64,000 nt of DNA from Loigolactobacillus bifermentans DSM 20003 (GCF_001434575.1 NZ_AZDA01000140.1:23150-87149); one strand, 5' to 3'; shown: positions 43,083 through 53,948, counted from the first letter of the stretch. Made by a program: numbers and translations. The notes: generated by a model from the letters alone, not told the origin.

Positions 43083-43898
43083 CTAATGAACCCCCAGTAA
43101 TTGTGCCAAGGTTGCTAAGACCCCACTATGTTCGTTATCCTGCGCAGTCACTTGCTGGGCACTGTGTTGCACCGCAGCCGGGGCATTGCGCATGGCATAG
43201 CTTTGATCGTGAGCCGCTAATAACGGTTGATCGTTGGCACCATCGCCGAAGACCACCGTTTCCGCTGGGCTGATCTGCCAACGTTGTTGCAAAAATTGCA
43301 CCGCTGGCAACTTGCCCACATCATGCCGCACCACATCGATCACCCCGTAACCACTATCATGGGCCACGAGCTCCTGTTTGAAATAATGATTCAGTTGACT
43401 GACAATTTGCCCCGGCGCCCCATGATCCCACGCCAAACTGATTTTGTTGATCAGGTCCGACACTTGGGTCAAATTCGCCACTTCTTGCAACGGATCATAA
43501 AATTTCCGCGCCGCCGCCAGTAAGGCCTTGGGTGCGCCAGCCAGTGTGTAAGCGGCCTGCCGCCCCACTAAAATCGTCCGCGCCTTCGCCAATAATGGTG
43601 TGGCCAGATCTTGGCTAACAAACCGCGTCAGCCGTTGCGGCGACAAGGCCCCGCTGAAAATCTGTTGCTGTTGCGCATAGATCGACGCACCATTTTCCGC
43701 CACTAAAATCAAATTTGGCGCTTGTAGGCCTGCAAATAATTGCTGTAAATGTTGATACTGATTGCCACTACAAGCCACAAAGTAGATCTGGCGTTGTTGC
43801 ATTTGCGTCAGTAACCGTTGTAACCATTGACGATCATACGCCTGTGCTTGATTCAGTAACGTGCCATTAAGATCCGTTACCACCATTTTGATTGCCAT
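43083..43898 (-). CDS. Cof-type HAD hydrolase with altered motif I
   Basis: A 271-residue sugar-phosphatase-like protein of HAD subfamily IIB. Motif I is TDLNGTLLN near residue 8, with Asn at the second acidic position where DxD is usual. Motif II Ser is in ACSGNQ, and the motif IV region is FGDGANDQPLL near residue 220. The changed second residue could reduce phosphatase activity or shift function. The ATG at 43898 follows AAGGGG; the open frame extends upstream without a site. VanZ follows directly. Confidence 0.85.
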   Translation of the reverse strand: MAIKMVVTDLNGTLLNQAQAYDRQWLQRLLTQMQQRQIYFVACSGNQYQHLQQLFAGLQAPNLILVAENGASIYAQQQQIFSGALSPQRLTRFVSQDLATPLLAKARTILVGRQAAYTLAGAPKALLAAARKFYDPLQEVANLTQVSDLINKISLAWDHGAPGQIVSQLNHYFKQELVAHDSGYGVIDVVRHDVGKLPAVQFLQQRWQISPAETVVFGDGANDQPLLAAHDQSYAMRNAPAAVQHSAQQVTAQDNEHSGVLATLAQLLGVH

Positions 43899-43986
43899 CC
43901 AAACCCCTTCTCTCAATTGGTTACTTTTCATTATAGACGATTTGTATCCAAAAAGGCAGTCTCTTGACGAGGCCGCCTTTAAAAAA

Positions 43987-44979
43987 TTAACGATCTTGAT
44001 AACCTTCGGGATGGCTTTGTTTCCAAGCCCAAGCGGTGCGAATAATGTCATGCACGTCATCGTATTGGGGTTGCCACCCTAAGATCTCACGGGCTTTTGA
44101 GCTGTCAGCGACTAAGGAATCTGGATCGCCACCGCGCCGGGGTGCGTTTTCAGCTGGAATGGGTTGCCCGGTGACTTCCCGTGCAGCTGCCAACATTTGT
44201 TGATTGGAGAAGCCTGTGGAAGAACCTAAGTTAAAGGCTTGGCTATCATGCCCTGCTAATAAATAATCTAAAGCCAAAATGTGCGCATCGGCTAAGTCCA
44301 ACACGTGCACATAATCACGGACATTCGTGCCATCTGGCGTGTTGTAGTCATTGCCAAAAATTTGTAACTTATCACGCTGGCCAGCAGCGACTTGTAAAAT
44401 AATCGGGATCAAATGGGTTTCAGGATGATGATCTTCGCCAATACTGCCGTCGGCTTTGGCACCGGCTGCGTTAAAGTAGCGCAAAGCCACAAACTTAATG
44501 CCGTAAGCCTCGTCACACCAACGAATCATATGCTCCATCATCAGCTTGCTTTCACCATAGGGGTTGATAGGGGCTTTATGATCGTCTTCTTGAATCGGAC
44601 TTTTTTCAGGAATGCCATAAGTGGCCGCCGTTGAGGAGAAGACCATGTATTTCACATCATGGGCTTGCATGGCCTCCAGCAACGTCACCATGCCAACCAC
44701 GTTGTTGTCGAAATACTTCAAAGGGTTCGTCATCGACTCGCCGACTAAGGAAAAGGCGTCCATGTGGATCACCCCTTCAATGGTTTCCTGTTCAAATAAA
44801 TCGTCTAAAAATTTGCGGTCACGGGTATCCCCTTGGTAAAAGCGCGCCTTAGGATGAATTGCCTTGCGGTGGCCTGTGGATAAGTTATCCGCAACCACCA
44901 CGTCCCGCCCTTTTTCAATCAAACGATCGACCATATGGGATCCGATGTAACCGGCGCCACCTGCTACTAAAATTGCCAT
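43987..44979 (-). CDS. galE: UDP-glucose 4-epimerase
   Basis: A 330-residue SDR enzyme converting UDP-galactose and UDP-glucose, used in galactose metabolism and exopolysaccharide synthesis. The NAD-binding GGAGYIGSH is at the N-terminus, the catalytic pair YGESK near residue 147 with a preceding SSTAATYG, and [15 protein letters not shown] near 215-230. The usual FAA after the IHF strand is MDA here ([12 protein letters not shown]), a small deviation. AGGAGC precedes the ATG. No other gal genes are adjacent; the stop lies 89 bases before the HAD start. Confidence 0.94.
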   Translation of the reverse strand: MAILVAGGAGYIGSHMVDRLIEKGRDVVVADNLSTGHRKAIHPKARFYQGDTRDRKFLDDLFEQETIEGVIHMDAFSLVGESMTNPLKYFDNNVVGMVTLLEAMQAHDVKYMVFSSTAATYGIPEKSPIQEDDHKAPINPYGESKLMMEHMIRWCDEAYGIKFVALRYFNAAGAKADGSIGEDHHPETHLIPIILQVAAGQRDKLQIFGNDYNTPDGTNVRDYVHVLDLADAHILALDYLLAGHDSQAFNLGSSTGFSNQQMLAAAREVTGQPIPAENAPRRGGDPDSLVADSSKAREILGWQPQYDDVHDIIRTAWAWKQSHPEGYQDR

Positions 44980-45020
44980 TCGAGAAAACAGCTCCTATCT
45001 ATTTTTTTACCATCATAGCA

Positions 45021-45060
45021 CAAAAACGCCACGGCTGGCAGTTGCAGTCGCGACGCTTTT
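45021..45060 (-). terminator. possible terminator before galE
   Basis: AAAACG..CGgCTG pairs imperfectly with CAGtCG..CGctttt, with an A-run giving T on the minus strand. Mismatches make this a weak call. Confidence 0.4.
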
Positions 45061-45062
45061 CA

Positions 45063-45461
45063 CTAGCCGATCCGCAATTCTTTAACAAATTGCGTGTCGA
45101 CCACAATTTCATCGGCTTCCTGATGCGTTGGCACCCGGCGTAACAGGTGTCGCTGCTTCAAATAGCCGCTAAAACGTTTAAAATCTGGAATATTTAAGAT
45201 TTGTTTATTTTGTGGCTGCGCAAAATCGACTTCTACTAACTGAAAATCAGCCGGCAAAATTTCCATCACCTGACAGATTGCCTTAATGGCCACTTCACCA
45301 GTGAGTAACAGCCTACTACAAACAAAGTCACGTGTTAATTCTTCATGTCCCACATAAACCACTTGCCGCTTACCCGTTGGCGGCACCCAGCTTGCCGTAT
45401 AATGAATAATGATCTTATCACGGTTCACCTTATTTTCAAAATTGATCTGGTATTGTTTCAC
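45063..45461 (-). CDS. hypothetical protein
   Basis: A 132-residue cytoplasmic protein I do not recognise. The N-terminal part (IIIHYTASWVPPTGKRQVVYVG) looks like a short beta region. The C-terminus includes FKRFSGYLKQRHLLRRVP. The GTG start at 45461 follows AGGTGG with short spacing. It may be a lactobacillar family of limited spread. Confidence 0.65.
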   Translation of the reverse strand: MKQYQINFENKVNRDKIIIHYTASWVPPTGKRQVVYVGHEELTRDFVCSRLLLTGEVAIKAICQVMEILPADFQLVEVDFAQPQNKQILNIPDFKRFSGYLKQRHLLRRVPTHQEADEIVVDTQFVKELRIG

Positions 45462-45619
45462 AACGCCACCTACGCTTTCTAAGCTACCGCAGCTCCCCCA
45501 AAAAACTTTTTGTCAACATTTAAGCAATCAATTGACTGCTTCAAGTCTAGCATGAATTAGGCCAATTTTGCCAGGATTTCGCGCTTATAGTTCAGAAAAG
45601 TTGTGGTTCAGGCCGCAAC

Positions 45620-46263
45620 CTACTCCGTTTCCGGTTGTAATTCGCTGACGTACGTCTTCAGCTGGGCCTGATCAGCGGCAGTACTGTCGTATTTTGCCAC
45701 CAAGTCTGCAATGGTCATGGTGTTGGTTTCCAGCTTACCATGGGCCACGTCGGTGGTGATCACCAGGCCTTTGTAAGTGACAGTATCACCGTTGATTTTA
45801 TAATAAACATCCCCGCTGCCGTCACCGTGGGTATGAACGACCTGGTAGCCGTTGATTTCGCTTGAAAAGTTTGAACTATAGCTTGGACTGTAGTATAGCA
45901 TACCGTTAGACGCATAGTCTTGCAGCACGTCCGACGAATAATCGATTGATGCCTTTTGCATCCACAGCATTAACCCCACAGCCTTATCATCCACTGCCGC
46001 CGTGGTACGACTGGATGCGGCAGCCTGGCTGGAACTGCTAGCGACCACACTGGCACGACTGCTGGTAGCCGACTGCGTACTGCTACTGACTTGAGATGAA
46101 CTGGCCACTTTTTAGCGGAAACACTGCTCTTCTTCTGAGTCACTTGGGTTGACGTGGCCTTGTCAGCACTTTTCGTTGAACTAGCGCTTTGTTGCCCACA
46201 ACTGGTTAATAACAGTAACGTTGCCCCTAACATCACGCTGGAAAACACCTTTTTCTGTTTCAA
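45620..46263 (-). pseudogene. Ser/Thr-rich lipoprotein, interrupted by a one-base frameshift
   Basis: From the TTG at 46263 the frame encodes a lipoprotein signal (KVFSSVMLGATLLLLTSC, Cys near residue 22) and a Ser/Lys-rich linker. At the run of five A (46109-46113 on the complementary strand) the frame breaks. The next frame continues as VASSSQVSSSTQSATSSR and then a ~100-residue globular part ending at 45620. Adding one A would give one continuous ~214-residue protein. A GGGGGC site precedes the TTG. The break could be a real mutation, phase variation in the A-run, transcriptional slippage or a sequence error. Confidence 0.72.
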
Positions 46264-46360
46264 AATACTGCCCCCAAATAATTTAATTAAAATCGCATTT
46301 TGTAATTTAAGATTGCAATATTTTTTCGTTTTTGTAAACGCATTCACAAATTGATCTAAC

Positions 46361-46389
46361 AAAAAAGCCCAAGCCTTTCAGCTTGAGCT
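46361..46389 (-). terminator. terminator after the membrane protein gene at 46395
   Basis: AGCCCAAGC (46366-46374) pairs with GCTTGAGCT (46381-46389) with one G.U step, and the A-run gives T6 on the minus strand. Confidence 0.8.
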
Positions 46390-46394
46390 GCTGC

Positions 46395-47558
46395 TTAACG
46401 GTCACGATGGGTCCGGCGGGTGGCCGTGGTTTCCGTTGTGACACGTCGTGTTGCAGAATGCGTGGTTGGAGTTGCCGCTGAACGTGGTGCGGCCGAGCGG
46501 GTTGGTGCTGAGTCGACGGTGCGTGGTGTGGCAACTGTTTCACGGGTTGGCGTGGCAGCACGTGGTGGCGCTGTTTCAGGTGCCACATAGGTGTTGCGGG
46601 TTGATGTCGCCGCAGTGTAACGCGGTGCCTGAGTAGACGTTTCCGGCTGCACCGGTGCCGTTGGCTGCGTCATTTCCCGTTGCGGCATGGCCTGTGTGGT
46701 GGTGCCATGGCTCATGGTGGCAGTTGGGGTTGCTTCTCGGTCCTCATGGGCCAGTTGAACAGTTAACCCAAATGGCTCTTGCCCCGTTACAATACCGGAG
46801 CGCCCGGCAACTTTATACGGGCCCCCGGTTAAGTATGCGCTGGCCAACACCAAATGGAATTGTTGGCGCGCCTGACCAACTGGCATCAAGCCAACGGATT
46901 CAATCGTCCCAACTTTGCGGCTGTTAATGGCATTTTGACCAATATAAACCGCTAACTGGCCGCGTTCTTCGCGTAATTCATAAAATGGTACTTGGGTGGC
47001 AGCACCAATGGCGTAAAACGGTTCGGAACGGTGTTGGGCCTGTTGATAAATTTCTCGGTCGCCTAAACCACCGTAGTTTAAGCTTAAGTAGCCACTTTTG
47101 ACCAGTTCATCAACTGTTTGGTCTAACGCTCGGGTATCCGCTTTTAAAGTCGCTGGTAACAATTTCTTAGCGTTAAACAAACCAGCCGCTGGCATCACTT
47201 TGGCAGTGGTCCCAGCAGCGGTAGCCTTACCTGTACCAGAACTGATCATCGGATCATCGCTGGACGTGGCCGCCTTGCCCCCTAATAATTTTTCAATTTT
47301 AGGAGAAATATCGAACTTGGCTTTTTTAGTGGTAAAGTAATAAATCACATTTAAAACGGTAAAGTAGGTCATTCCTAAGAAGGCCAGCAGAAATAAGAAT
47401 CCGCGCCCCCATGCGTGTAAACGCAATAATTTAATGGCCAAGTAGGCAATGTAGCCGTCTCCTAAAATACCAATCGCCGTATAAATTCTATTTTTCAGTT
47501 TGACGTTCATGTTGAAGAACCCTAAATAGTGGTTCAACATGTCTAATAAACTCAGCAC
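46395..47558 (-). CDS. lactobacillar membrane protein with Thr/Pro-rich tail (possibly DUF6681)
   Basis: A 387-residue protein with two membrane helices within residues ~25-80, a ~170-residue central domain (residues ~100-275, with a GYLSLNYGGLGDREIYQQ stretch) and a ~110-residue low-complexity tail of Thr, Ala, Pro and Arg. It recalls lactobacillar proteins annotated DUF6681; that link is from memory and uncertain. The GTG at 47558 follows GAGGTGA. It lies 21 bases after a second Thr-rich protein and is probably in the same operon. Confidence 0.7.
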   Translation of the reverse strand: MLSLLDMLNHYLGFFNMNVKLKNRIYTAIGILGDGYIAYLAIKLLRLHAWGRGFLFLLAFLGMTYFTVLNVIYYFTTKKAKFDISPKIEKLLGGKAATSSDDPMISSGTGKATAAGTTAKVMPAAGLFNAKKLLPATLKADTRALDQTVDELVKSGYLSLNYGGLGDREIYQQAQHRSEPFYAIGAATQVPFYELREERGQLAVYIGQNAINSRKVGTIESVGLMPVGQARQQFHLVLASAYLTGGPYKVAGRSGIVTGQEPFGLTVQLAHEDREATPTATMSHGTTTQAMPQREMTQPTAPVQPETSTQAPRYTAATSTRNTYVAPETAPPRAATPTRETVATPRTVDSAPTRSAAPRSAATPTTHSATRRVTTETTATRRTHRDR

Positions 47559-47579
47559 GCAATCTCACCTCGCTTTTGC

Positions 47580-48140
47580 TTAATTTGTCGTTGTTGTCGT
47601 GGTATTGCCTGTACCGCCAGTGGTGGTCCCACCGGTTGTGGTGTTGCCAGTGGTCCCGCCGGTGGTCCCAGTGGTGGTATCACCAGTTGTGGTGTTATCG
47701 GTGGTATTCCCCGTCGTGGTGTTGGTATCTTTAGACGAGTCCGTGGTATCACTGTCAGTGGTACTCTTACCGCTATCTGTGGTGCCATCTGACGTATTGC
47801 CAGTGGTGCCCTGGGTATTATCCGTATTGTCTGTATTATCCGTGGTTTGACCTTGATCCGTTGTGGTATCTTGGTTCGCCGACGTATCTTGCGTTTGTGA
47901 TTGATCATCGCTGCTTTCTGACGCACGATCGTGTGAACCGTGGCTGTCATCACTGGCACTGCTGCTCGCGTGACTTGGCGCACTAACAGCGCTACTAGAA
48001 GTCACCGAGCTGGTTTGGCTGGTGGACTGGGTCGACTTCACCGGGGACACTTTGTCCGCAACCACGTTGGTGGCGGCTAAGCCTAGAAAAATCGAAACAA
48101 TTGCAAAAGGTGTAATAAATGGTGGCGTCCGATAAGCCAT
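47580..48140 (-). CDS. Ser/Thr/Asp-rich envelope protein
   Basis: A 186-residue protein. One N-terminal hydrophobic segment (TPFAIVSIFLGLAATNVVA, residues ~9-28) may be a signal anchor. The rest is almost wholly Thr, Ser, Asp, Asn and Gly, with TTGNTT-like repeats toward the C-terminus. No sorting signal is seen. Likely an extended glycosylatable stalk. First gene of a two-gene operon with the membrane protein downstream. Confidence 0.72.
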   Translation of the reverse strand: MAYRTPPFITPFAIVSIFLGLAATNVVADKVSPVKSTQSTSQTSSVTSSSAVSAPSHASSSASDDSHGSHDRASESSDDQSQTQDTSANQDTTTDQGQTTDNTDNTDNTQGTTGNTSDGTTDSGKSTTDSDTTDSSKDTNTTTGNTTDNTTTGDTTTGTTGGTTGNTTTGGTTTGGTGNTTTTTTN

Positions 48141-48266
48141 TTTGAAAAACCTCCCTTACTCTAATTCTAACCTATTTAACCATATCTAGGCCGGAATTAG
48201 TATCGTTGAATGGTAAAGAATTCGTTAAGTCACAACAGCAATCAGCCTAACAAAAGCACCTTAAAA

Positions 48267-48710
48267 TTAACTAAAATCCGCGGCCTGTTCCCGGCAAGCG
48301 GCACATAACCCGTACAACTCAAAATTGTGACTATCGATTTCACAATCCGGTAACTGTTGGGAGAAAAAGTCCAGTGGGCACATTTGTAATTCCAACACTT
48401 TGCCACAGCGCCGACAGATAAAATGATGATGATGGGGATGCTCAAAGTCACACTGGTACTTCACCGTGGCATGGTCGCCTTCTTCCCGTTGTTCCACAAT
48501 GCCCAAGTCCGCAAAATCTTTGATATTGCGATAAATGGTGTTGTGGCTCATCCCTGGAAAATGGGCCCGCATATGGGCATCTACCGCGGTAACGTCAATA
48601 TAAGAATGTTGAAACTGGCTGAGATAGTGCAACATTTCTTGACGCTGCTTGGTGATCTTCAACCCATGTGCCCGTAACAAAGCCACTGCATCGTTACTAT
48701 TTACTGCCAT
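48267..48710 (-). CDS. Fur family regulator (Fur/Zur/PerR type)
   Basis: A 147-residue metal-dependent repressor. The winged helix includes HGLKITKQRQEMLHYL and GMSHNTIYRNIKDFADLGIV. The metal-binding region has HPHHHHFICRRCGKVLEL, and two CxxC pairs (CRRC, CAAC) make the structural zinc site. Which metal or peroxide it senses cannot be set by eye. The ATG at 48710 follows GTGAGG. A box in its own promoter suggests autoregulation. Confidence 0.9.
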   Translation of the reverse strand: MAVNSNDAVALLRAHGLKITKQRQEMLHYLSQFQHSYIDVTAVDAHMRAHFPGMSHNTIYRNIKDFADLGIVEQREEGDHATVKYQCDFEHPHHHHFICRRCGKVLELQMCPLDFFSQQLPDCEIDSHNFELYGLCAACREQAADFS

Positions 48711-48736
48711 TTTAAACAACCTCACTTTTTATTTAA

Positions 48737-48752
48737 ACCGTAATCATTATTA
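48737..48752. promoter_or_regulatory. Fur-family box upstream of the regulator gene
   Basis: CCGTAATCATTATTA contains TAAT-C-ATTA (48741-48749) and matches 11 of 14 positions of the PerR consensus TTATAATnATTATAA. It also resembles Zur boxes in its CGTAATCATTA half. Confidence 0.55.
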
Positions 48753-48920
48753 TTTAGCTAATTCAATTTATTCTAGCATGCCGGTTTTAAAAAGCAAGCG
48801 AATTGGCACTGGTCAATCCTTGACAAATTTTGCTCAGGTTATCACTTGCAGCTTTAAAATCAATTTGGTACCCTATAAAAGTAGTCAGCTATCATGTGAT
48901 AAATTGATAAAGCATATTGC

Positions 48921-48949
48921 TTGACCTTTATCGTCAAAGAGACTAAGAT
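48921..48949 (+). promoter_or_regulatory. promoter of the small gene at 49031
   Basis: TTGACC, 17 bases and TAAGAT. The resulting ~75-base leader contains a perfect 8-bp inverted repeat (TGTTGATT at 48959-48966, AATCAACA at 48994-49001). The remaining 48753-48920 part shows no gene. Confidence 0.55.
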
Positions 48950-49030
48950 ATTGTGATATGTTGATTTGTGCCGGTTTACCCGCTAGCAACTAGAATCAAC
49001 ACACTTTTAAACCCAAAGGAGGAATGACAA

Positions 49031-49222
49031 ATGCAATTCGGAAACTTTTCAAACAGCTGGTATCGGATCTCACTGGATACCGACGCCCAAATTTTCTACG
49101 CAACTAGCAAGGAACATCCTGAACAAGTTGCAAGTGGTATTACCATTGATGAAGCTGTACACAACCTCAGTACCGCAAACTTTAGTAATCGAGGACAACA
49201 ATTAAAACATGAAACTGCCTAG
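49031..49222 (+). CDS. small orphan protein
   Basis: A 63-residue cytoplasmic protein. The ATG follows the excellent site AAAGGAGG. The sequence reads as a short alpha/beta unit (SWYRISLDTDAQIFYATSKE; ITIDEAVHNL) with a polar tail. No family recognised. Its own promoter and terminator support a real single-gene unit. Confidence 0.72.
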   Translation: MQFGNFSNSWYRISLDTDAQIFYATSKEHPEQVASGITIDEAVHNLSTANFSNRGQQLKHETA

Positions 49223-49242
49223 TTTAATGCCTTTATTGATAT

Positions 49243-49286
49243 AAAAGCCGTCAACCAATTTGCCCTGGTTGACGGTCTTTTTTTGC
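49243..49286 (+). terminator. terminator after the 63-residue gene
   Basis: AGCCGTCAACCA pairs with TGGTTGACGGtCT, followed by a T-run. Confidence 0.9.
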
Positions 49287-49333
49287 TTTACAAGCCTTTG
49301 AAAGCGCGTATAATAGGCTTTACATCAGCACCA

Positions 49334-49391
49334 CCAATTGATTTCTAATGTGATTGAGCGTTATTTTTGCGCCCAAAAAATCAATTGGAGG
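49334..49391 (+). promoter_or_regulatory. long-range stem reaching the ribosome site of the gene at 49401
   Basis: CCAATTGATTT (49334-49344) and AAATCAATTGG (49378-49388) are perfectly complementary. The last two G of the second arm are the first two of the GGAGG ribosome site. Pairing would place the ribosome site at the base of the stem. Confidence 0.6.
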
Positions 49392-49400
49392 TCTTTTTTT

Positions 49401-49709
49401 ATGCCATTTAATCAAAACTTACACGCCCAAGGCTGGCGCCAACTGACGCAACATCATGAACTACAAGCTATCAAAACCTTCACCCGGCTGAGTCAACAAG
49501 GCCAGCCCACCGATTTAGTCCAAGTGGGCCTGAGCTTTTGCCAAGGCCGTGGCGTCCACCAGGATCACCGCATTGCCCGGCTGTGTTTTCAGCTGGTGCG
49601 CCTGGATCATCCAGTGCTAGGTGAAACTTGTTTGACTTATTTAAAGCAATACCGGAACAAACAGCAAAAGCAGCCGGCACAATCGACTTGGCACCCACGT
49701 TACCGGTAG
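49401..49709 (+). CDS. small Sel1/TPR-like protein
   Basis: A 102-residue protein. The central segment VQVGLSFCQGRGVHQDHRIARLCFQ resembles one Sel1-like repeat (short paired helices), with a first helix pair before it. The basic C-terminus (KQYRNKQQKQPAQSTWHPRYR) may be flexible. The ATG at 49401 follows GGAGG; the upstream frame from 49338 has no site. Function is unknown. Confidence 0.68.
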   Translation: MPFNQNLHAQGWRQLTQHHELQAIKTFTRLSQQGQPTDLVQVGLSFCQGRGVHQDHRIARLCFQLVRLDHPVLGETCLTYLKQYRNKQQKQPAQSTWHPRYR

Positions 49710-49711
49710 TC

Positions 49712-49752
49712 AAAAGCACCACCTCTGTTTTATGTAGAGGTGGTGCTTTTTT
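49712..49752. terminator. bidirectional terminator
   Basis: AAAAGCACCACCTCT (49712-49726) pairs perfectly with AGAGGTGGTGCTTTT (49736-49750). Confidence 0.92.
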
Positions 49753-49766
49753 AACAGTTGCTTCTA

Positions 49767-50318
49767 TTAAAAGAGGGCATCGATTTGGTGTTTAGCTTCT
49801 GCCCAGTCGTCATTCACGATCACATGGGCCACATCTAGTAACGCCTGTGGGAGCTTTAGATCGCGCCGGTATTCGGTGCTGGCCAGACGTTGTTTGATCA
49901 TCTGTTGCTGATCGCCGCGGCCTTGAAGCCGAGCTTGTAAGTGGCTGGCATCACTAATGGTTAAATACAAAATCGTAATTTTTGTACCGAAGGTTTGCCA
50001 GTACGTTAAGGCGCCTTTGGTATCCAGCACAATGCTGACTTGGTCTGACGTTTCCCAAGCCCGTTCTACGCCTTCGCGAGAGGAGCCATATTGATAATCA
50101 GCGTACGTCACAGATTCAATGAGATGCAGTTTTTTAAAGCTGGCTGGTGTTTCAAAATAATAGTCCTGACCGGCCACTTCGTTTGGTCGCATGGGCCGCG
50201 TGGTATGCGTCACCACACGTGGCATCCCATACTGTTCTGTTAAATAACGACTCACCGTGGTCTTTCCTGTTCCGGTGGCCCCGGTAATCACAAACAACTG
50301 CTGTCCCATGCTGCACAT
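49767..50318 (-). CDS. guanylate kinase-like P-loop kinase
   Basis: A 183-residue nucleotide kinase. The P-loop GATGTGKTT is near residue 13, with the GMP-binding THTTRPMRPNE near 38 and YQYGSSREGVE near 75. It is shorter and more diverged than housekeeping Gmk (about 205 residues), so it is likely a paralogue, as lactobacilli often carry. The ATG at 50318 lies close to AAGGGG; an ATG three codons on is possible. Substrate unproven. Confidence 0.82.
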   Translation of the reverse strand: MCSMGQQLFVITGATGTGKTTVSRYLTEQYGMPRVVTHTTRPMRPNEVAGQDYYFETPASFKKLHLIESVTYADYQYGSSREGVERAWETSDQVSIVLDTKGALTYWQTFGTKITILYLTISDASHLQARLQGRGDQQQMIKQRLASTEYRRDLKLPQALLDVAHVIVNDDWAEAKHQIDALF

Positions 50319-50374
50319 TCGCCCCTTTGTTTTGCTTTAAGTCAATCTTACGGAAGTTCGGTGTGAAAAACAAG

Positions 50375-50405
50375 TCAAAAAGTAGGTTCCGCTAAGAACC
50401 TACTT
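50375..50405 (-). terminator. terminator of the gdhA-pdxK operon
   Basis: AAGTAGGTTC pairs with GAACCTACTT (50380-50405), then T5 on the minus strand. The pdxK stop codon lies inside the stem. Confidence 0.82.
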
Positions 50406-51232
50406 CAATGTTGCCATTAAATTCACCAGTGCACCTTGCGCATGTAAGCCAAACCGCGGATCCCCGTGATCAGCCCGGGTTTGCGCAATGGCCTGGGCCA
50501 TAAACGTCATCCCCAGCTGAACACTCGTGACCAGGTCTCGTTGCCGTAACAAAGCCGCCCCTAGCACGCTGGCAAACCAATCACCGGTGCCAAAATAATG
50601 CCCAGGTTGCCGCGGTTGTTGCACCGTCGCGGTTTGACCTGCTTGATAGGTACTCACGCCCACCTGATTGCCTAGCGGAATCCCAGTTAGCACCACGGTG
50701 GTCACGTGGAACTGTTGACTGAGTGTGTGTGCCAATTGTTCCGCCTGCACCGGGGTCCAATCCGTTAACCGCGGCGTTTGGCCCAGGAGCAGTTGGGCCT
50801 CGGTGAGATTTGGCGTGATCACCGTGGCTTGGGGCAACAAGGTCCCTAATGCTTGGGCATAGTGTTGGTCAAACCCACTGTAAAATTGGCCGTTATCCGC
50901 CATCACCGGATCAATCAACCGCAAAGGCGTGGCCTTAAAATTTGGTAACCACTGTTGCCAGACTTGCAACGCATTAGGGCCTAAGTAACCTAAACACAGC
51001 CCTTGAAAAGTCAAATCCAATTGTTGCCAATGCTGCAAGATCTGCGGCATTTCAGGGGTTAAGTCGTGAAAAGTGTTGGCGCCTAAGCCACCTGTATGCG
51101 TCGACAATAATGCTGTGGGCAGCGGACAGGCTTCAAATCCCAGTGCGGCAAATAACGGCAACGCCACCCCTAAGGAAACTTGGCCCACGCAAGAAAGGTC
51201 CTGACTCAGCAGGACCCTTAATGGTTGTTTCA

Positions 51233-51233
<1 letters not shown>
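50400..51233 (-). CDS. pdxK: pyridoxamine/pyridoxal kinase (PfkB/ThiD fold)
   Basis: A 277-residue enzyme that phosphorylates pyridoxal or pyridoxine toward the cofactor PLP. The N-terminal SQDLSCVGQVSLGVALPL and TALLSTHTGG blocks, DPVMADNGQFYSGF near residue 115, and the anion-hole GTGDWFASVLGAALL near 225 mark the family. The start ATG overlaps the gdhA stop (TAATG), so translation is coupled. That pairing is unusual; it may link salvage of the transaminase cofactor to glutamate metabolism. Confidence 0.87.
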
Positions 51234-52909
<1,676 letters not shown>

Positions 52910-53941
52910 ATGCTAGGAATCGGAATTACCCAAGGCGCAGCTACTGCGTCACAACAAACCTTTCAAACACGAGAATTACCTGAGCCTGTCGCCACGGATC
53001 ACGATGTGGTGGTTCGCATCCAAGCCACTTCTGTGAATCCTGTGGATACCAAAGTGCGCCAAGCCACGCAGCAGCGGGCGTTAAAAATTTTAGGCTACGA
53101 TGCCGTGGGGACCATTACCCAAGTGGGCGCTGCTGTCACAGACTTTCAAGTAGGGCAGCGGGTCTTTTACGCCGGCAGTAACCAACGGCCAGGTGCCAAC
53201 GCTGAACAACAATTGGTGGACGCTCGGTTGATCGGCCATGCCCCAGAAACGCTAACGGACGCCGAAGCTGCCGCCTTACCGTTAACCATGCTCACGGCCT
53301 ATGAACTGTTATTTGAAAAATTTCATCAGCCCTTTGCGGCCAACGCCAATCAAGGCAAAACGGTGTTGATCATTAACGGCGCTGGTGGTGTGGGCTCGGC
53401 AGCGATCCAACTGGCCAAATGGGCTGGCTTCACCGTGATCACTACGGCCAGCCGGCCTGAGACCATTGCTTGGGTGCAACAACTTGGTGCCGACCAAGTG
53501 CTGGACCACCATCAAGATTTATTGGCGCAACTAGGCCCCGACGCCGTCAACAGCCTTGATGACGTGATGATCTTACACAAGACTGAACCTTATTTTGAAA
53601 CAGCGGCTAAATTAGTCAAACCCTTAGGCCACGTGGGGTCAATTGTGGAAAGTCGCGACCCCTTACCCCTGGGCTTGTTAAAAGACAAAGCCGCTAGTTT
53701 CGATTGGGAGTTTATGTTTGCCAAGGCCAAGTATCAAGTCGACTTGGCCAGTCAAGGCGCCTTTTTAAACCAGTTGGCGCAGCTAGTGGACAGCGGTGCC
53801 ATTCGCAGTACGTTGACGAAAACCCTAACTGAGATCAGCCCCACCACTTTACGGGAAGCCCATATGTTGGTAGAAGCTGGCCATATGCTGGGAAAAGTCG
53901 TGTTAACAGCACCATTTAAAGGCTCTGAAACCACTGAATAA
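52910..53941 (+). CDS. zinc-free MDR family oxidoreductase (quinone oxidoreductase-like)
   Basis: A 343-residue NADPH-dependent reductase of the zinc-binding-alcohol-dehydrogenase-like (ZADH) type. The N-terminal GroES-like fold has SVNPVDTKVRQ and GYDAVGTI; the nucleotide-binding motif is NGAGGVGSAAIQLAK near residue 155. Zinc ligand cysteines are absent, which fits quinone or enone reductases. AAGGAGCG precedes the ATG. Monocistronic, with a following terminator. Confidence 0.88.
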   Translation: MLGIGITQGAATASQQTFQTRELPEPVATDHDVVVRIQATSVNPVDTKVRQATQQRALKILGYDAVGTITQVGAAVTDFQVGQRVFYAGSNQRPGANAEQQLVDARLIGHAPETLTDAEAAALPLTMLTAYELLFEKFHQPFAANANQGKTVLIINGAGGVGSAAIQLAKWAGFTVITTASRPETIAWVQQLGADQVLDHHQDLLAQLGPDAVNSLDDVMILHKTEPYFETAAKLVKPLGHVGSIVESRDPLPLGLLKDKAASFDWEFMFAKAKYQVDLASQGAFLNQLAQLVDSGAIRSTLTKTLTEISPTTLREAHMLVEAGHMLGKVVLTAPFKGSETTE

Positions 53942-53948
53942 TTGTAAT

